Origin: Vibrio toranzoniae
GTDB lineage: Bacteria > Pseudomonadota > Gammaproteobacteria > Enterobacterales > Vibrionaceae
DNA: 64,000 nucleotides
Assembly: GCF_024347655.1 (NCBI RefSeq)
Contig: NZ_AP025515.1
Span: 1,054,001 to 1,118,000 of the forward strand
Reading direction: 5' to 3'
Positions 1 through 8,813 of the stretch are shown piece after piece. A model generated the notes under the pieces. It was given only the letters and a program-made list of their open reading frames with translations. It searched no databases and was not told where the DNA came from. The translations under genes were made by a program, and so were the position numbers. Every line of letters starts with the position of its first letter. Position 1 is the stretch's first letter.

Positions 1-178
1 CAAACTTTAAGGTAAAAAAAGTATGAATATGCCTTTGGCGAGGTGTTTTTATTACCTTCTTAATTGCAAGGCAATAAGTTGAAGTGAACATTTGCCTAAT
101 ATTTAAAATACAATCACTTAGTGATCTATCATTAGTGCTCTATGATGAAACTGATCTCTTATCAATATTGCATTTTTA
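1..178. other. AT-rich intergenic sequence upstream of qrr
   Basis: I find no supported gene here. The stretch is AT-rich and precedes the LuxO boxes. It probably contains the far-upstream part of the qrr regulatory region or the end of a neighbouring transcript outside the window. Confidence 0.5.
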
Positions 179-204
179 TCGCATTATGCAAATGCACTTT
201 GCAA
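179..204 (+). promoter_or_regulatory. Two adjacent LuxO-binding boxes
   Basis: Two abutting 13-mers, TCGCATTATGCAA (179-191) and ATGCACTTTGCAA (192-204), each differ by one base from the LuxO consensus TTGCA-N3-TGCAA. They lie about 60-75 bases upstream of the sigma-54 promoter of qrr, the normal place for an enhancer-binding activator. LuxO phosphorylated at low cell density would activate qrr from here. Confidence 0.85.
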
Positions 205-264
205 TTGGCATGTTGGATTAGAGGCTTTTATGAGATTTAGAGCTTATAAAACGCTGAATTAAAG

Positions 265-280
265 TTGGCACGCTAACTGC
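265..280 (+). promoter_or_regulatory. Sigma-54 promoter of qrr
   Basis: TTGGCACGCTAACTGC matches the RpoN -24/-12 consensus (TTGGCAC-N5-TGC) exactly. Counting from the -12 GC places the transcript start near 292, at the TGACCC that opens the conserved Qrr RNA. Confidence 0.93.
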
Positions 281-291
281 ATTAATAAATT

Positions 292-402
292 TGACCCTTC
301 TTAAGCCGAGGGTCACCTAGCCAACTGACGTTGTTAGTGAACTTTTGATTTGTTCACAAATATATAGAGCCAATCGCGATTATTGCGGTTGGCTATTTTT
401 TT
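292..402 (+). ncRNA. qrr: Qrr quorum-regulatory small RNA
   Basis: This is a Hfq-dependent sRNA of about 111 nt that, in vibrios, base-pairs with mRNAs of the LuxR/HapR-type master regulator, luxO, aphA and others at low cell density. The highly conserved Qrr core is visible at 311-340 (GGTCACCTAGCCAACTGACG followed by TTGTTAGTGA). The four expected stem-loops are present: GACCCTT/GAGGGTC (293-313), the core hairpin, GTGAAC/GTTCAC (337-357), and a 10-bp terminator stem with loop GATTATT followed by seven T. A sigma-54 promoter and two LuxO boxes lie upstream. Vibrios carry one to five qrr copies. Which paralogue this is cannot be told from the window. It converges with malT. Confidence 0.95.
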
Positions 403-456
403 GCCTGTCGTTTGGCTATCTCTAGTTTTTTATCGGTTACCCCTCATTCTCCAAGC

Positions 457-488
457 GAAAAAAAGCCAGCCACCATGGGTGACCAGCT
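457..488 (-). terminator. malT rho-independent terminator
   Basis: Read on the minus strand, an 11-bp stem (AGCTGGTCACC pairing with GGTGGCTGGCT, using several G-U pairs) is followed by a run of seven T. The wobble pairs form only in minus-strand RNA, so this terminator serves malT and not qrr. Confidence 0.8.
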
Positions 489-498
489 TATGCTTTTT

Positions 499-533
499 TC
501 GAATCTCGAATCTCGAATCTCGAATCTCGAATC
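499..533. repeat. Heptanucleotide tandem repeat (TCGAATC)x5
   Basis: Five perfect copies of TCGAATC lie between the malT stop codon (538-540) and its terminator, so they are transcribed in the malT 3' UTR. A different heptamer array sits at the 3' end of the MCP gene near 39.6 kb. Confidence 0.97.
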
Positions 534-537
534 CGTT

Positions 538-3246
538 TTAATATCCCATCAACTGCAACAAATTTTCTGCTGTGCTAATGGCTTCTTTACGGTTGGCAAT
601 GTTTAACTTTTGGTACAGGTTACGGATGTGAGTTTTGATAGTCGTGCCTGCAACATCAAGTTCTTGAGCGATCTGTTCATTACTGAACCCCGAGTAGATA
701 AGACCAAGTACCTGCCATTCACGTTGTGTAAGTGGGCTGGTGCGTACCAGTTCTGGAATATTCGGATGATTAACCAGATTCTCCACAAAGTCTTCGTCAA
801 AGTGAACCGAACGGCTGCGTTGAGTCGTCGAGATATCTTTCATGATCTGTTGGGCTCGGTGACGTTCTAAATCACCCAAGCCAGGTTTGTTACTCAGCTT
901 GTCCAAGATATGCCCGATAGTGCCACCATCGACTAAGAAGTTACCGACCATACCGGTTTGGTTGGTCATGTGTAGGGCTTCTTCTAGTAGCACACGAGCA
1001 CTGTCTTCATCGTTGAGCTGTGTGCGTAACACGGCTTCGACGATCAAATTTCTGTTGGTGTCCGTAATCAGGTGTGAACGTTGGGCTTCGCTTTTCAAGA
1101 AGGTTAGCGCTTGTTCCGCTTTTTCATACTGCTCAAGGATGATATGAGCACGCACGATGTTTCGCCATTGAAGTTGACAAAAGTGGTTGCTTGCTGATTC
1201 AGGGCGAACAGCAACGCTCAACCAGTCACGGATGGCGTCTTTATTGCCTTTTACTTGCCAGAACAAGATCAGAGACAGTGAAGCGTTCGCCGTCCAATCT
1301 ACGTGGTAAGTTGATTGGCGCAACAAGTGCTGAATCTGGTCAATAAACTTAGACGCTTTATCAATTTCTCCCCGACTCAATGAGATTCGAGCCAGCATGG
1401 AGTAGCTATGTAAGTGCTTACTTGGTGCGTGATGGCCAAGAATATCTAAGCCCTTATAACAACACTCTTCCGCTTCATCTAATCGATTCCAACACCAAAA
1501 AATCTGAGCTCTAACTCGCAGTAAAAATTCATGCAGTGGCACGTATTGCAGTTGGTGTTCTTCAATCAATTTAAATGCACTGTCTTGCAACTCAAATGCA
1601 GCCTGAACATAACCTTGAGCAATTAATATTTCGCTCTGTTGCAGAATGGCCCACAGCGCCTGATGGTAAACTTGATACTGGCGTGCGAGTTTTTCTGTTT
1701 GTTGCATCATCGGTAGAGCACGACTAAGGTTGCCCATAACATGGTTCACTTCACCAACAACAGAGGTCGCTACTATACGGCTACGGTATACCGTTGTATT
1801 TAGTTGACTTAATGAAAGTTCGGCTAATTCTAGCGCTTTTTCCGGTTCATTACTGTTGATGGCTACTTGCGCACGCAGGGAGTTGTACTGCCCTTGTTGT
1901 TGAGTATCAAGCTCAATATTTCGAGCTTGATATTGCGCTTCGGCTTCTTCCAGCAAGGTGCCTACTTGATCATATCGATGCTGACTTTGTGCCAGCCATG
2001 CGCGCAACATTGACAGTTTAGGTTCACTGTAAAGTTGGTCAGGTGTCAGTTGCTTGATCGCCATCTCTAATGAAGAGAGCTCACCTTGGTTGAACATCTG
2101 CCATCCGTGATCACTCAAGATCTGAACAATCAATTGTGGGTCGTCAGCACGCTGTGCATGTCGAAGAGCTTGATGAGGCGTTTTCTGTTTGATCCAAGCT
2201 TTAGCTGCACTTCGATGCAATTCCGCTTCTTGTTGCGGAATTCGAGCTTGGCGTTCATGGGCGAGAAATTCACCAAAAAGGTTATGGAAGCGGTACCAGT
2301 TTTTCTCACCTTCAAGAGGGTAGATGAACAGGCCAAATCGATTGAGTGACTCGATCATACCGAGTGCGTCTTCACGTTGAGTGAGTGCACATACTAGCTC
2401 GTCGTTGAAGTGATCAAGCACAGAGCACTGCATTAAGAACTGTCGAGTTTCTTTGTCTAACAAGTCGAACACTTCTTCCACCAAATAGTCCCAAAGGTGA
2501 GCATGGTTAAAGTGCGAGAACGACTCCGCTGATTGCGCTAGAGTGCGTTTTTGATGTTGGGCTTGCAGCGCAATAAGTTGCAAGGCAGAAGGCCAGCCCT
2601 CTACATAAGTACAAATGCTATCTGCTGTGATGTCATCAATGCCATCGGCTACGCGTTGGTTGAAAAAGCGCGTGGTCTCTTCAGTATCAAAAGCCAGTGA
2701 ATCGTTACCTAGCTCTATCATTAAGTCACGTACGCGAAGGTTGGCGGTACCGAGTGGTGGTGTTCCTCGGCTGGTTACAACGAGCGTCAGGTTGTCGGGC
2801 ATATGTTTGAGGAAAAAGCGCATTGCTTCATGAATGTCATCATTGTTGACCAAGTGGTAGTCGTCCAACACAAGGAAACATTCATGATGGAACTCAGACA
2901 TTTCTGCGAAAACTTCACTTAATAATGAATGCAGCGATGAAAACTGTCTTTTCTCTGCCAGCTTTTGGGCATTAGGACAGATATTTTGAGTCGCTTTATT
3001 GAGTGATTGCAGTAGATAGTTAATAAAGCGAAATGGATCGTTGTCACTATCATCAATGCTGTACCAACCCACATTAGGCTTATCTACTAGCCATTGCGCG
3101 GCCATTGTGGTTTTGCCATACCCTGCTGGGGAGCGAAATAGCACCAACTTGTAACAATCTGCGTTCTGAAGCAGATCGAGAACCCTAGGTCGTAGAATCG
3201 CATTGTGTAAGCGGCCAGGACGGGTCAGTTTTGAAGGGATCCACAT
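538..3246 (-). CDS. malT: MalT, ATP-dependent activator of the maltose regulon
   Basis: MalT is a STAND-class cytoplasmic regulator that oligomerises with maltotriose and ATP and activates mal promoters. The 902-residue product starts MWIPSKLTRPGRLHN, as in MalT of other vibrios. A GTG five codons upstream (3261) is possible, but the ATG has an AGGTG ribosome site and matches the E. coli start. Visible parts are a P-loop near residue 40 (RSPAGYGKTT), a Walker B-like stretch (CFLVLDDYH), a long helical-repeat sensor region, and a C-terminal LuxR-type helix-turn-helix (LTQREWQVLGLIYSGFSNEQ). It is transcribed divergently from malPQ, with two CRP sites between. The stop is followed by a heptamer array and a terminator. 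Confidence 0.96.
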   Translation of the reverse strand: MWIPSKLTRPGRLHNAILRPRVLDLLQNADCYKLVLFRSPAGYGKTTMAAQWLVDKPNVGWYSIDDSDNDPFRFINYLLQSLNKATQNICPNAQKLAEKRQFSSLHSLLSEVFAEMSEFHHECFLVLDDYHLVNNDDIHEAMRFFLKHMPDNLTLVVTSRGTPPLGTANLRVRDLMIELGNDSLAFDTEETTRFFNQRVADGIDDITADSICTYVEGWPSALQLIALQAQHQKRTLAQSAESFSHFNHAHLWDYLVEEVFDLLDKETRQFLMQCSVLDHFNDELVCALTQREDALGMIESLNRFGLFIYPLEGEKNWYRFHNLFGEFLAHERQARIPQQEAELHRSAAKAWIKQKTPHQALRHAQRADDPQLIVQILSDHGWQMFNQGELSSLEMAIKQLTPDQLYSEPKLSMLRAWLAQSQHRYDQVGTLLEEAEAQYQARNIELDTQQQGQYNSLRAQVAINSNEPEKALELAELSLSQLNTTVYRSRIVATSVVGEVNHVMGNLSRALPMMQQTEKLARQYQVYHQALWAILQQSEILIAQGYVQAAFELQDSAFKLIEEHQLQYVPLHEFLLRVRAQIFWCWNRLDEAEECCYKGLDILGHHAPSKHLHSYSMLARISLSRGEIDKASKFIDQIQHLLRQSTYHVDWTANASLSLILFWQVKGNKDAIRDWLSVAVRPESASNHFCQLQWRNIVRAHIILEQYEKAEQALTFLKSEAQRSHLITDTNRNLIVEAVLRTQLNDEDSARVLLEEALHMTNQTGMVGNFLVDGGTIGHILDKLSNKPGLGDLERHRAQQIMKDISTTQRSRSVHFDEDFVENLVNHPNIPELVRTSPLTQREWQVLGLIYSGFSNEQIAQELDVAGTTIKTHIRNLYQKLNIANRKEAISTAENLLQLMGY

Positions 3247-3437
3247 ATCGAAGTTTTTCACCTATTTCGTGGGCTTATGTTCTGGATTATCCCAATCTAT
3301 TGTTGAGTGCTGTCCAATGACATTAGCCTAATTACTTAAGTCTTCGTTTATGGTACGTGAAGCGAAACGATACCGACTATGATCCTCCACAGAAACCTTG
3401 CACTCCTGCATGTTTTTGATGCTCTACGCCCTTTATT

Positions 3438-3453
3438 TGTGATTTATGTCACT
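3438..3453. promoter_or_regulatory. CRP site, malT-proximal
   Basis: TGTGATTTATGTCACT matches the CRP consensus TGTGA-N6-TCACA in nine of ten conserved positions. It lies about 190 bases upstream of malT. cAMP-CRP activation of malT is established in E. coli; the same role here is inferred. Confidence 0.8.
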
Positions 3454-3619
3454 TTAGGTGTGGTTTGTGAATGTGACTTCTTCTTCTTTTACACCGGTTT
3501 CTGTGTAAAAGATGAGAGGCTAAAAAAATTTTCGTGATCTGAATATCAGATTTAGCAATGGCTTTAAGAGACCTAAATAAAAGTTACATCAATTGAAGTT
3601 AAGTTATCCAACGGGAGCT

Positions 3620-3635
3620 TGTGATCTTGGTCACT
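3620..3635. promoter_or_regulatory. CRP site, malP-proximal
   Basis: TGTGATCTTGGTCACT matches TGTGA-N6-TCACA in nine of ten conserved positions. It lies about 180 bases upstream of malP and just upstream of the MalT-box-like motifs. Confidence 0.8.
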
Positions 3636-3735
3636 CCAAGATTTTGTTCTAACTCAGAACATGAGAGTTAGATCACTAACCAAATCTCGGTACGCCCCCT
3701 ACGCCCTCTAATCTACTCCTAGTTAGTTGTAAGGA

Positions 3736-3745
3736 CGGGAGGATG
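3736..3745 (+). promoter_or_regulatory. Candidate MalT box upstream of malP
   Basis: CGGGAGGATG contains the GGAGGA version of the MalT core GGA(G/T)GA. The same GGGAGGATG string occurs in inverted orientation upstream of malE (59405-59413), which supports a shared regulator. Confidence 0.6.
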
Positions 3746-3814
3746 TTTAGTTTATGGTGACCATGCACGATATGTCATAGATGAATTAGAACTATTAAAA
3801 GCGAGATTTCTGAA

Positions 3815-6268
3815 ATGAAACCAACTCAGCAAAAAACTTTCGATAAAGTGTCGTTCCAAGAGAGCGTTAAGAAGCATTTGTCTGCGACCTACGCAACTAC
3901 AATTGAAAACGCAGATAGCCGTGCATGGTACCTAGCAATGGGCCGCGCGTTAGCAGAATTAACAACCTTTGACCTGCTAGCAACTGAAAATGACGAAAAA
4001 ATTAAGAACGCAAAGAGCGTTAACTACCTTTCATTAGAGTTTTTGATTGGTCGTCTGACAGGCAACAATTTAATCAGCATGGGTTTATATGAACAGATTA
4101 CTCATGCGATGGAAGAGCTAGGTCAAAACTTAACTGACCTTCTAGAAGAAGAACGCGACCCATCCCTAGGTAATGGTGGTCTTGGTCGACTAGCTGCTTG
4201 TTTCATGGATTCTTGTGCCGCTCAAGAATACCCAACAGTAGGCTACGGTCTTCACTATGAATACGGTCTATTCAAACAGTCTTTCCAAAATGGTCGCCAA
4301 CAAGAAGCACCAGACGCGTGGCGTGGTGTTGAAGGTTACCCTTGGGAAGTGGCTCGTCCAGAACTAGCCCAACACATTGGTTTTTACGGTCACGTAGAAG
4401 TTGAGTTCGTTGATGGCAAAGAAGTACGTACTTGGGTTCCAGGTATGGAAGTAAAAGCAATGCCTTGGGATCTACCGATCGTAGGTTACGAGTCAAACAC
4501 GGTTTACCCGCTGCGTCTTTGGGAATGTCAGGCAATTGCACCATTCTCACTAGCAAGCTTTAACAACGGTGATTACTTCGAAGCGCAACACTCGCTAATC
4601 GATGCAGGTAACATCACTAAGGTTCTTTACCCTAACGACAACCACGAGAAAGGTAAGACACTGCGTCTAATGCAGCAGTACTTCCACTCAGCAGCATCGG
4701 TTCGCGATATTCTACGCCGCCACGAAGCAGCAGGTTTCTCTTTAGAAGATCTGCCTAAGCAAGAAACGATTCAGCTTAACGATACGCATCCAACAATCGC
4801 GATTCCTGAGCTAATGCGCATCCTGATTGATGAGAAAGGTTTAACTTGGGATCAAGCATGGGAAATCAGTGCTCACACGTTCGCTTACACGAACCACACA
4901 CTACTTCCAGAAGCGTTAGAGACTTGGTCTGAATCTTTGATCAATCGTCTTCTTCCTCGTCACATGGAAATCATCTTTGAAATCAACCACCGCTTCATGC
5001 AAGAAGTTCGCAAGATGTGGCCTGGTGACGGTGAGAAGCAAGCGAAGCTTTCTATCATCCAAGAAGGTTTCCACCGCATGGTTCGCATGGCAAACCTATG
5101 TGTAATTGGTTCTTACAAAGTAAACGGTGTAGCTGCACTTCACTCACAATTGGTTAAGAAAGATTTGTTCCCTGAGTTCAACGAAATCTTCCCAGGTAAA
5201 CTGACTAACGTAACGAACGGCATCACGCCACGTCGTTGGCTGAAGTTCTGTAACCCAGGCTTATCTAAGCTAATTACTGGCAAGATCGGTACTGAATGGC
5301 CAGCAAAACTTGAGCAGCTAGAAGGCATCGCTAAGTTTGCAACAGACGCGAAATTCCAGAAAGAATTCATGGCGGTTAAGAAAGAAAACAAACAGCGTCT
5401 TGCTGATTGGGTTCAAGAGAACATGGGTATCGAGCTAGATACGAACGCTATCTTCGACGTTCAGATCAAGCGTCTACACGAATACAAGCGTCAGCACCTA
5501 GACTTGCTACACATTCTATCTCTGTACCACCGTATTCTTAACGAACCGGGTTTCGAATGTGAGCCTCGCGTATGTTTCTTCGCCGCGAAAGCAGCGCCGG
5601 GTTATCACCTAGCGAAAGAGATCATCTTCGCGGTGAATAAGATTGCAGAGAAGATCAACAACGATCCTCGCATCGGTAACAAGCTTAAAGTGGTATTTAT
5701 CCCAGACTACCGTGTAAGCATGGCTGAAATCATCATCCCTGCGGCAGACGTTTCTCAGCAAATCTCACTGGCTGGTAAAGAAGCATCGGGTACGGGCAAC
5801 ATGAAGATGGCTCTAAACGGTGCGTTAACCATCGGTACGATGGATGGTGCAAACGTTGAGATTCGTGAAGAGGTTGGTGATGAAAACATCTACATCTTTG
5901 GCCTAGACGTTGACGGTGTTGTTGCATTGAAAGCTCAGGGTTACAACCCATACGACTACTACAATGCAGACCCACTACTGAAAGCATCTCTAGACTTATT
6001 GACTGGCGATGAGTTCACTCTAGGTCAACCAGGTCTTCTACGTGCAACGTTTGATAGCCTGCTAGACGGTGGTGACCCATACCTATGTCTTGCTGACTTC
6101 GCATCTTACGTGAAAGCGCACGAAGACATGAGCACGCAATACAAAGACCAAGCCGGTTGGGCTAAGAAAGCCATTCTTAACACAGCATTGGTTGGTAAGT
6201 TCACATCAGATCGTTCAATCCGCGACTATGTGAACAACATCTGGAAACTAGAAGCGGTTAAACGTTAA
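3815..6268 (+). CDS. malP: Maltodextrin phosphorylase
   Basis: A glycogen/maltodextrin phosphorylase of 817 residues (E. coli MalP is 797). It removes glucose units from linear maltodextrins as glucose-1-phosphate in the cytoplasm. The pyridoxal-phosphate motif EASGTGNMKMALNGALTIGT is intact, with the Schiff-base lysine at about K664. The glucan-site sequences (NGGLGRLAACFMDS and HEYKRQHLDLL) are also present. It is the first gene after the malT-malP control region and is followed by malQ and glgB on the same strand. MalP rather than GlgP is chosen because of the malT-malP-malQ context. The first ATG is used; its ribosome site (AGCGAG) is weak and somewhat distant. Confidence 0.95.
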   Translation: MKPTQQKTFDKVSFQESVKKHLSATYATTIENADSRAWYLAMGRALAELTTFDLLATENDEKIKNAKSVNYLSLEFLIGRLTGNNLISMGLYEQITHAMEELGQNLTDLLEEERDPSLGNGGLGRLAACFMDSCAAQEYPTVGYGLHYEYGLFKQSFQNGRQQEAPDAWRGVEGYPWEVARPELAQHIGFYGHVEVEFVDGKEVRTWVPGMEVKAMPWDLPIVGYESNTVYPLRLWECQAIAPFSLASFNNGDYFEAQHSLIDAGNITKVLYPNDNHEKGKTLRLMQQYFHSAASVRDILRRHEAAGFSLEDLPKQETIQLNDTHPTIAIPELMRILIDEKGLTWDQAWEISAHTFAYTNHTLLPEALETWSESLINRLLPRHMEIIFEINHRFMQEVRKMWPGDGEKQAKLSIIQEGFHRMVRMANLCVIGSYKVNGVAALHSQLVKKDLFPEFNEIFPGKLTNVTNGITPRRWLKFCNPGLSKLITGKIGTEWPAKLEQLEGIAKFATDAKFQKEFMAVKKENKQRLADWVQENMGIELDTNAIFDVQIKRLHEYKRQHLDLLHILSLYHRILNEPGFECEPRVCFFAAKAAPGYHLAKEIIFAVNKIAEKINNDPRIGNKLKVVFIPDYRVSMAEIIIPAADVSQQISLAGKEASGTGNMKMALNGALTIGTMDGANVEIREEVGDENIYIFGLDVDGVVALKAQGYNPYDYYNADPLLKASLDLLTGDEFTLGQPGLLRATFDSLLDGGDPYLCLADFASYVKAHEDMSTQYKDQAGWAKKAILNTALVGKFTSDRSIRDYVNNIWKLEAVKR

Positions 6269-6280
6269 TCGTTCCCAAGT

Positions 6281-6305
6281 AGCCAAGGCAGTTTCTGCCT
6301 TGGCT
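6281..6305 (+). terminator. Intercistronic hairpin after malP
   Basis: A perfect 10-bp inverted repeat, AGCCAAGGCA/TGCCTTGGCT, starts 12 bases after the malP stop. No T-run follows, so it is more likely an mRNA-stabilising or rho-related structure than a true intrinsic terminator. Confidence 0.5.
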
Positions 6306-6427
6306 CAATTAGCTTGTGGGCAAATAGATGGTTGAGACGTTTGTCGTTTATAAACTGGCTGCTTACAAACTGATTGTCACAAGCTAATTGATTAGTAAAA
6401 AATTAAATAAACAACCCTACAAAAATT

Positions 6428-6447
6428 GAAAGCGTTAAGGCGCTTTC
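6428..6447 (+). promoter_or_regulatory. Hairpin abutting the malQ ribosome site
   Basis: GAAAGCG-TTAAGG-CGCTTTC forms a 7-bp stem ending directly against the Shine-Dalgarno sequence GGAGAGAG (6448-6455), with the malQ ATG at 6458. Its position suggests it influences ribosome access or marks an RNA-processing site. Confidence 0.5.
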
Positions 6448-6457
6448 GGAGAGAGCG

Positions 6458-8638
6458 ATGAAAGAACAAAACGTATTAAAACAAATCGCAGAAATGGCAA
6501 ATATTGCCGATAGTTACGTTAGTGCGTGGGGCGATGAAGCACAAGTATCAGACGATACTATTACGTCTCTATTGGCTTCATTGGGCTACGATACAAGCAG
6601 CGATGATGCACTATTAAAGTCTGCAGAAAGAAAACACAAAAAAGATGTACTAGACCCAGTTCTTGTCTTGCGTGACGGTGAGCCTGTAGAAGTGGCGCTG
6701 AATTTAGGGGTTAGTGCTCGTGAAAGTGAGTTCAACTGGCGCTTAGAGACCGAGCAAGGAGAGGTACTCGAAGGCTATCTTCAATCTCAAGTCGTTCGTG
6801 ATGAGCGTGCCGAGGGTGGCCCTTTAGTGTTTGCATTGCCAAGTGATTTGGCATGGGGTTATCACAAGCTAATTGTGAGCCGTAAGCGCCGTAAGAAGCC
6901 TTACGAGATGACACTGATCATTACGCCAAAAGCGTGTTTCAAGCAGTCTCCAATTGAGCAAGGCAAAAAGCTTTGGGGACCAAGTGTTCAGCTTTACACA
7001 CTAAGAACTCAGCACAACTGGGGTATTGGTGATTTCGGTGACCTAAAACAATTGGTTGCTGATATCGCGTCTCGCGGCGGTGACTTCGTTGGTTTAAACC
7101 CGATTCACTCATTGTTCCCTGCAAACCCTGAAGGTGCGAGCCCATATAGTCCCTCTTCACGTCGTTGGTTGAACATCTTATATATTGATGTGAGCTCCGT
7201 ACCTGAATTCGCATTAAGTGCAGAAGCACAACAGACTGTAGGCAGCGCAGAGTTCCAACAGCGCCTACAAAAAGCTCGTGAAGCGCATTGGGTGAATTAC
7301 ACCGAAGTGTCTGAGCTGAAGATGGGCATCTTGCCTCTGTTATTCGCAGAATTTAAGACTCGTCATCTAGACAAGAACAGTGACCGTGCTCAAGCCTTCC
7401 TAGCGTTTGTGGAAGAGGGCGGCGATAGCTTGATGCATCAGGCAGCGTTTGATGCTCTGCATGGTGAATTGCATGCTGAAGACTCAGGCATGTGGGGATG
7501 GCCGGTATTTCCTGAGAAGTACCGTACATTCGACAGTCCTGCAACACAGAAATACATCAAAGATAACTTAGATCAGGTACATCTTTACATGTACCTACAA
7601 TGGTTAGCAGATTGCCAAATCAACGATGTTCAATCGCTTGCTGAAGAGAAAGGCATGGCCGTTGGCTTATACCGAGATCTCGCGGTAGGCGTCGCGGATT
7701 CAGGCAGCGAGACTTGGGCTGATCAAGGCAACTTAGTGATGGATGCAAGCATCGGTGCTCCACCAGATATTCTTGGTCCTTTAGGCCAAAACTGGGGATT
7801 ACCACCACTGAACCCTGAAGTGCTTCAAGAGACAAGCTACGATGCATACATTAAGTTGCTTCGTGCAAACATGAAACACTGCGGTGCGCTACGTATTGAC
7901 CACGTGTTAGGTTTATTGCGTTTGTGGTGGATTCCAAAAGGTGAAAACGCAACCAAAGGCGCGTACATCTATTACCCAGTGCAAGATATGCTGTCGATTC
8001 TTGCGCTTGAATCTCACCGTTATCAATGTAGTGTTATTGGTGAAGACTTAGGTACGGTGCCAGATGAGATCGTAGACATCCTAGCAGATGCTGGCGTGCA
8101 TTCTTACAAAGTGTTCTTCTTCGAAACATCAGAAGAAGACGGTGGTTTCATCTCTCCAAAACACTATGCATCACAATCAATGGCGGCCCTGTGTACGCAC
8201 GATATGCCAACACTACGTGGCTTTTGGCACTGCGATGACTTGAAGATGGGTCAAGAGATTGGCTTATACCCAGATGCAGCACAGCTAGAAACTCTGTTCG
8301 ATGACCGTCTAGAGTGCAAACAAGGGATCTTAGATTCGGTGGCATGGCATGGTTTCCTACCTGAAGGTGTTGGCCGCGATGCAAGCCAAGTACCGATGGA
8401 CTCGTACCTTGCGGAAGCACTTCAACTGCACGTTGCGGCTGGTGGTTCAACATTACTAAGTGTTCAACTGGAAGATTGGTTAGAGATGGACAAGCCAGTC
8501 AATATTCCTGGCACTGTAGATGAGTACCCTAACTGGCGTCGTAAATTATCAATGAACTTGGACGAAATCTTTGCTCACGAAGGGGTAAACCGTATTGCTT
8601 CTAAGCTGACAGATGTTCGAGAGAAAGCAGCTAAGTAG
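6458..8638 (+). CDS. malQ: 4-alpha-glucanotransferase (amylomaltase)
   Basis: A GH77 disproportionating enzyme of 726 residues that moves glucanyl groups between maltodextrins, releases glucose, and supplies MalP with longer chains. GH77 landmarks are intact: SPYSPSSRRWLNILYIDV near residue 230, the nucleophile Asp at about D481 (RIDHVLGL), the acid/base Glu at about E529 (VIGEDLGTVP), and the third acid at about D582 (THDMPTL). It has an extra N-terminal domain as in the E. coli enzyme. A strong Shine-Dalgarno GGAGAGAG precedes the ATG. It lies 189 bp after malP, and cotranscription with malP is likely. Confidence 0.95.
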   Translation: MKEQNVLKQIAEMANIADSYVSAWGDEAQVSDDTITSLLASLGYDTSSDDALLKSAERKHKKDVLDPVLVLRDGEPVEVALNLGVSARESEFNWRLETEQGEVLEGYLQSQVVRDERAEGGPLVFALPSDLAWGYHKLIVSRKRRKKPYEMTLIITPKACFKQSPIEQGKKLWGPSVQLYTLRTQHNWGIGDFGDLKQLVADIASRGGDFVGLNPIHSLFPANPEGASPYSPSSRRWLNILYIDVSSVPEFALSAEAQQTVGSAEFQQRLQKAREAHWVNYTEVSELKMGILPLLFAEFKTRHLDKNSDRAQAFLAFVEEGGDSLMHQAAFDALHGELHAEDSGMWGWPVFPEKYRTFDSPATQKYIKDNLDQVHLYMYLQWLADCQINDVQSLAEEKGMAVGLYRDLAVGVADSGSETWADQGNLVMDASIGAPPDILGPLGQNWGLPPLNPEVLQETSYDAYIKLLRANMKHCGALRIDHVLGLLRLWWIPKGENATKGAYIYYPVQDMLSILALESHRYQCSVIGEDLGTVPDEIVDILADAGVHSYKVFFFETSEEDGGFISPKHYASQSMAALCTHDMPTLRGFWHCDDLKMGQEIGLYPDAAQLETLFDDRLECKQGILDSVAWHGFLPEGVGRDASQVPMDSYLAEALQLHVAAGGSTLLSVQLEDWLEMDKPVNIPGTVDEYPNWRRKLSMNLDEIFAHEGVNRIASKLTDVREKAAK

Positions 8639-8749
8639 TGGTATTGAGTGGCTTGAATATACGTGGTTTTTTGCTTACGCCGTACGAAACTACAACCTCG
8701 GTCACTCAATGATCAATGCTCATCTGGTAGAATAAATCGTCGTTATATT

Positions 8750-8774
8750 GCCCGCACTAATAGCGGGCATTTTT
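8750..8774 (+). terminator. Terminator between malQ and glgB
   Basis: GCCCGC/GCGGGC stem with a 7-base loop followed by ATTTTTG. It lies between the malQ stop and the glgB start and may partly uncouple glgB from malPQ. The longest open frame of glgB begins inside this hairpin, which argues against using that start. Confidence 0.75.
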
Positions 8775-8813
8775 GTATTATATTTTTTGGATGTTTGGTT
8801 AGGGAGAAGCGTT

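Larger units (their letters stand above)
3247..3814. promoter_or_regulatory. malT-malP divergent control region
   Basis: This 568-bp intergenic region holds the promoters of malT (minus) and malP (plus). Two CRP sites and at least one MalT-box-like motif are listed separately. Further G-rich candidates on the minus strand at 3694-3720 (GGGCGTAGGG and AGGAGTAG) resemble motifs in the malK-malE region. I see no small gene here. Confidence 0.75.

Noticed and set aside
499..533. Possible CRISPR-like repeat.
   Set aside because: The unit is 7 bp with no spacers. The same holds for the arrays at 39554-39602 and 50062-50172. No cas genes are present.
412..606. 64-residue frame on the plus strand over the malT terminator and heptamer array.
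   Set aside because: Its sequence is a translation of the terminator and tandem repeat and runs antisense into malT; no ribosome site or family.
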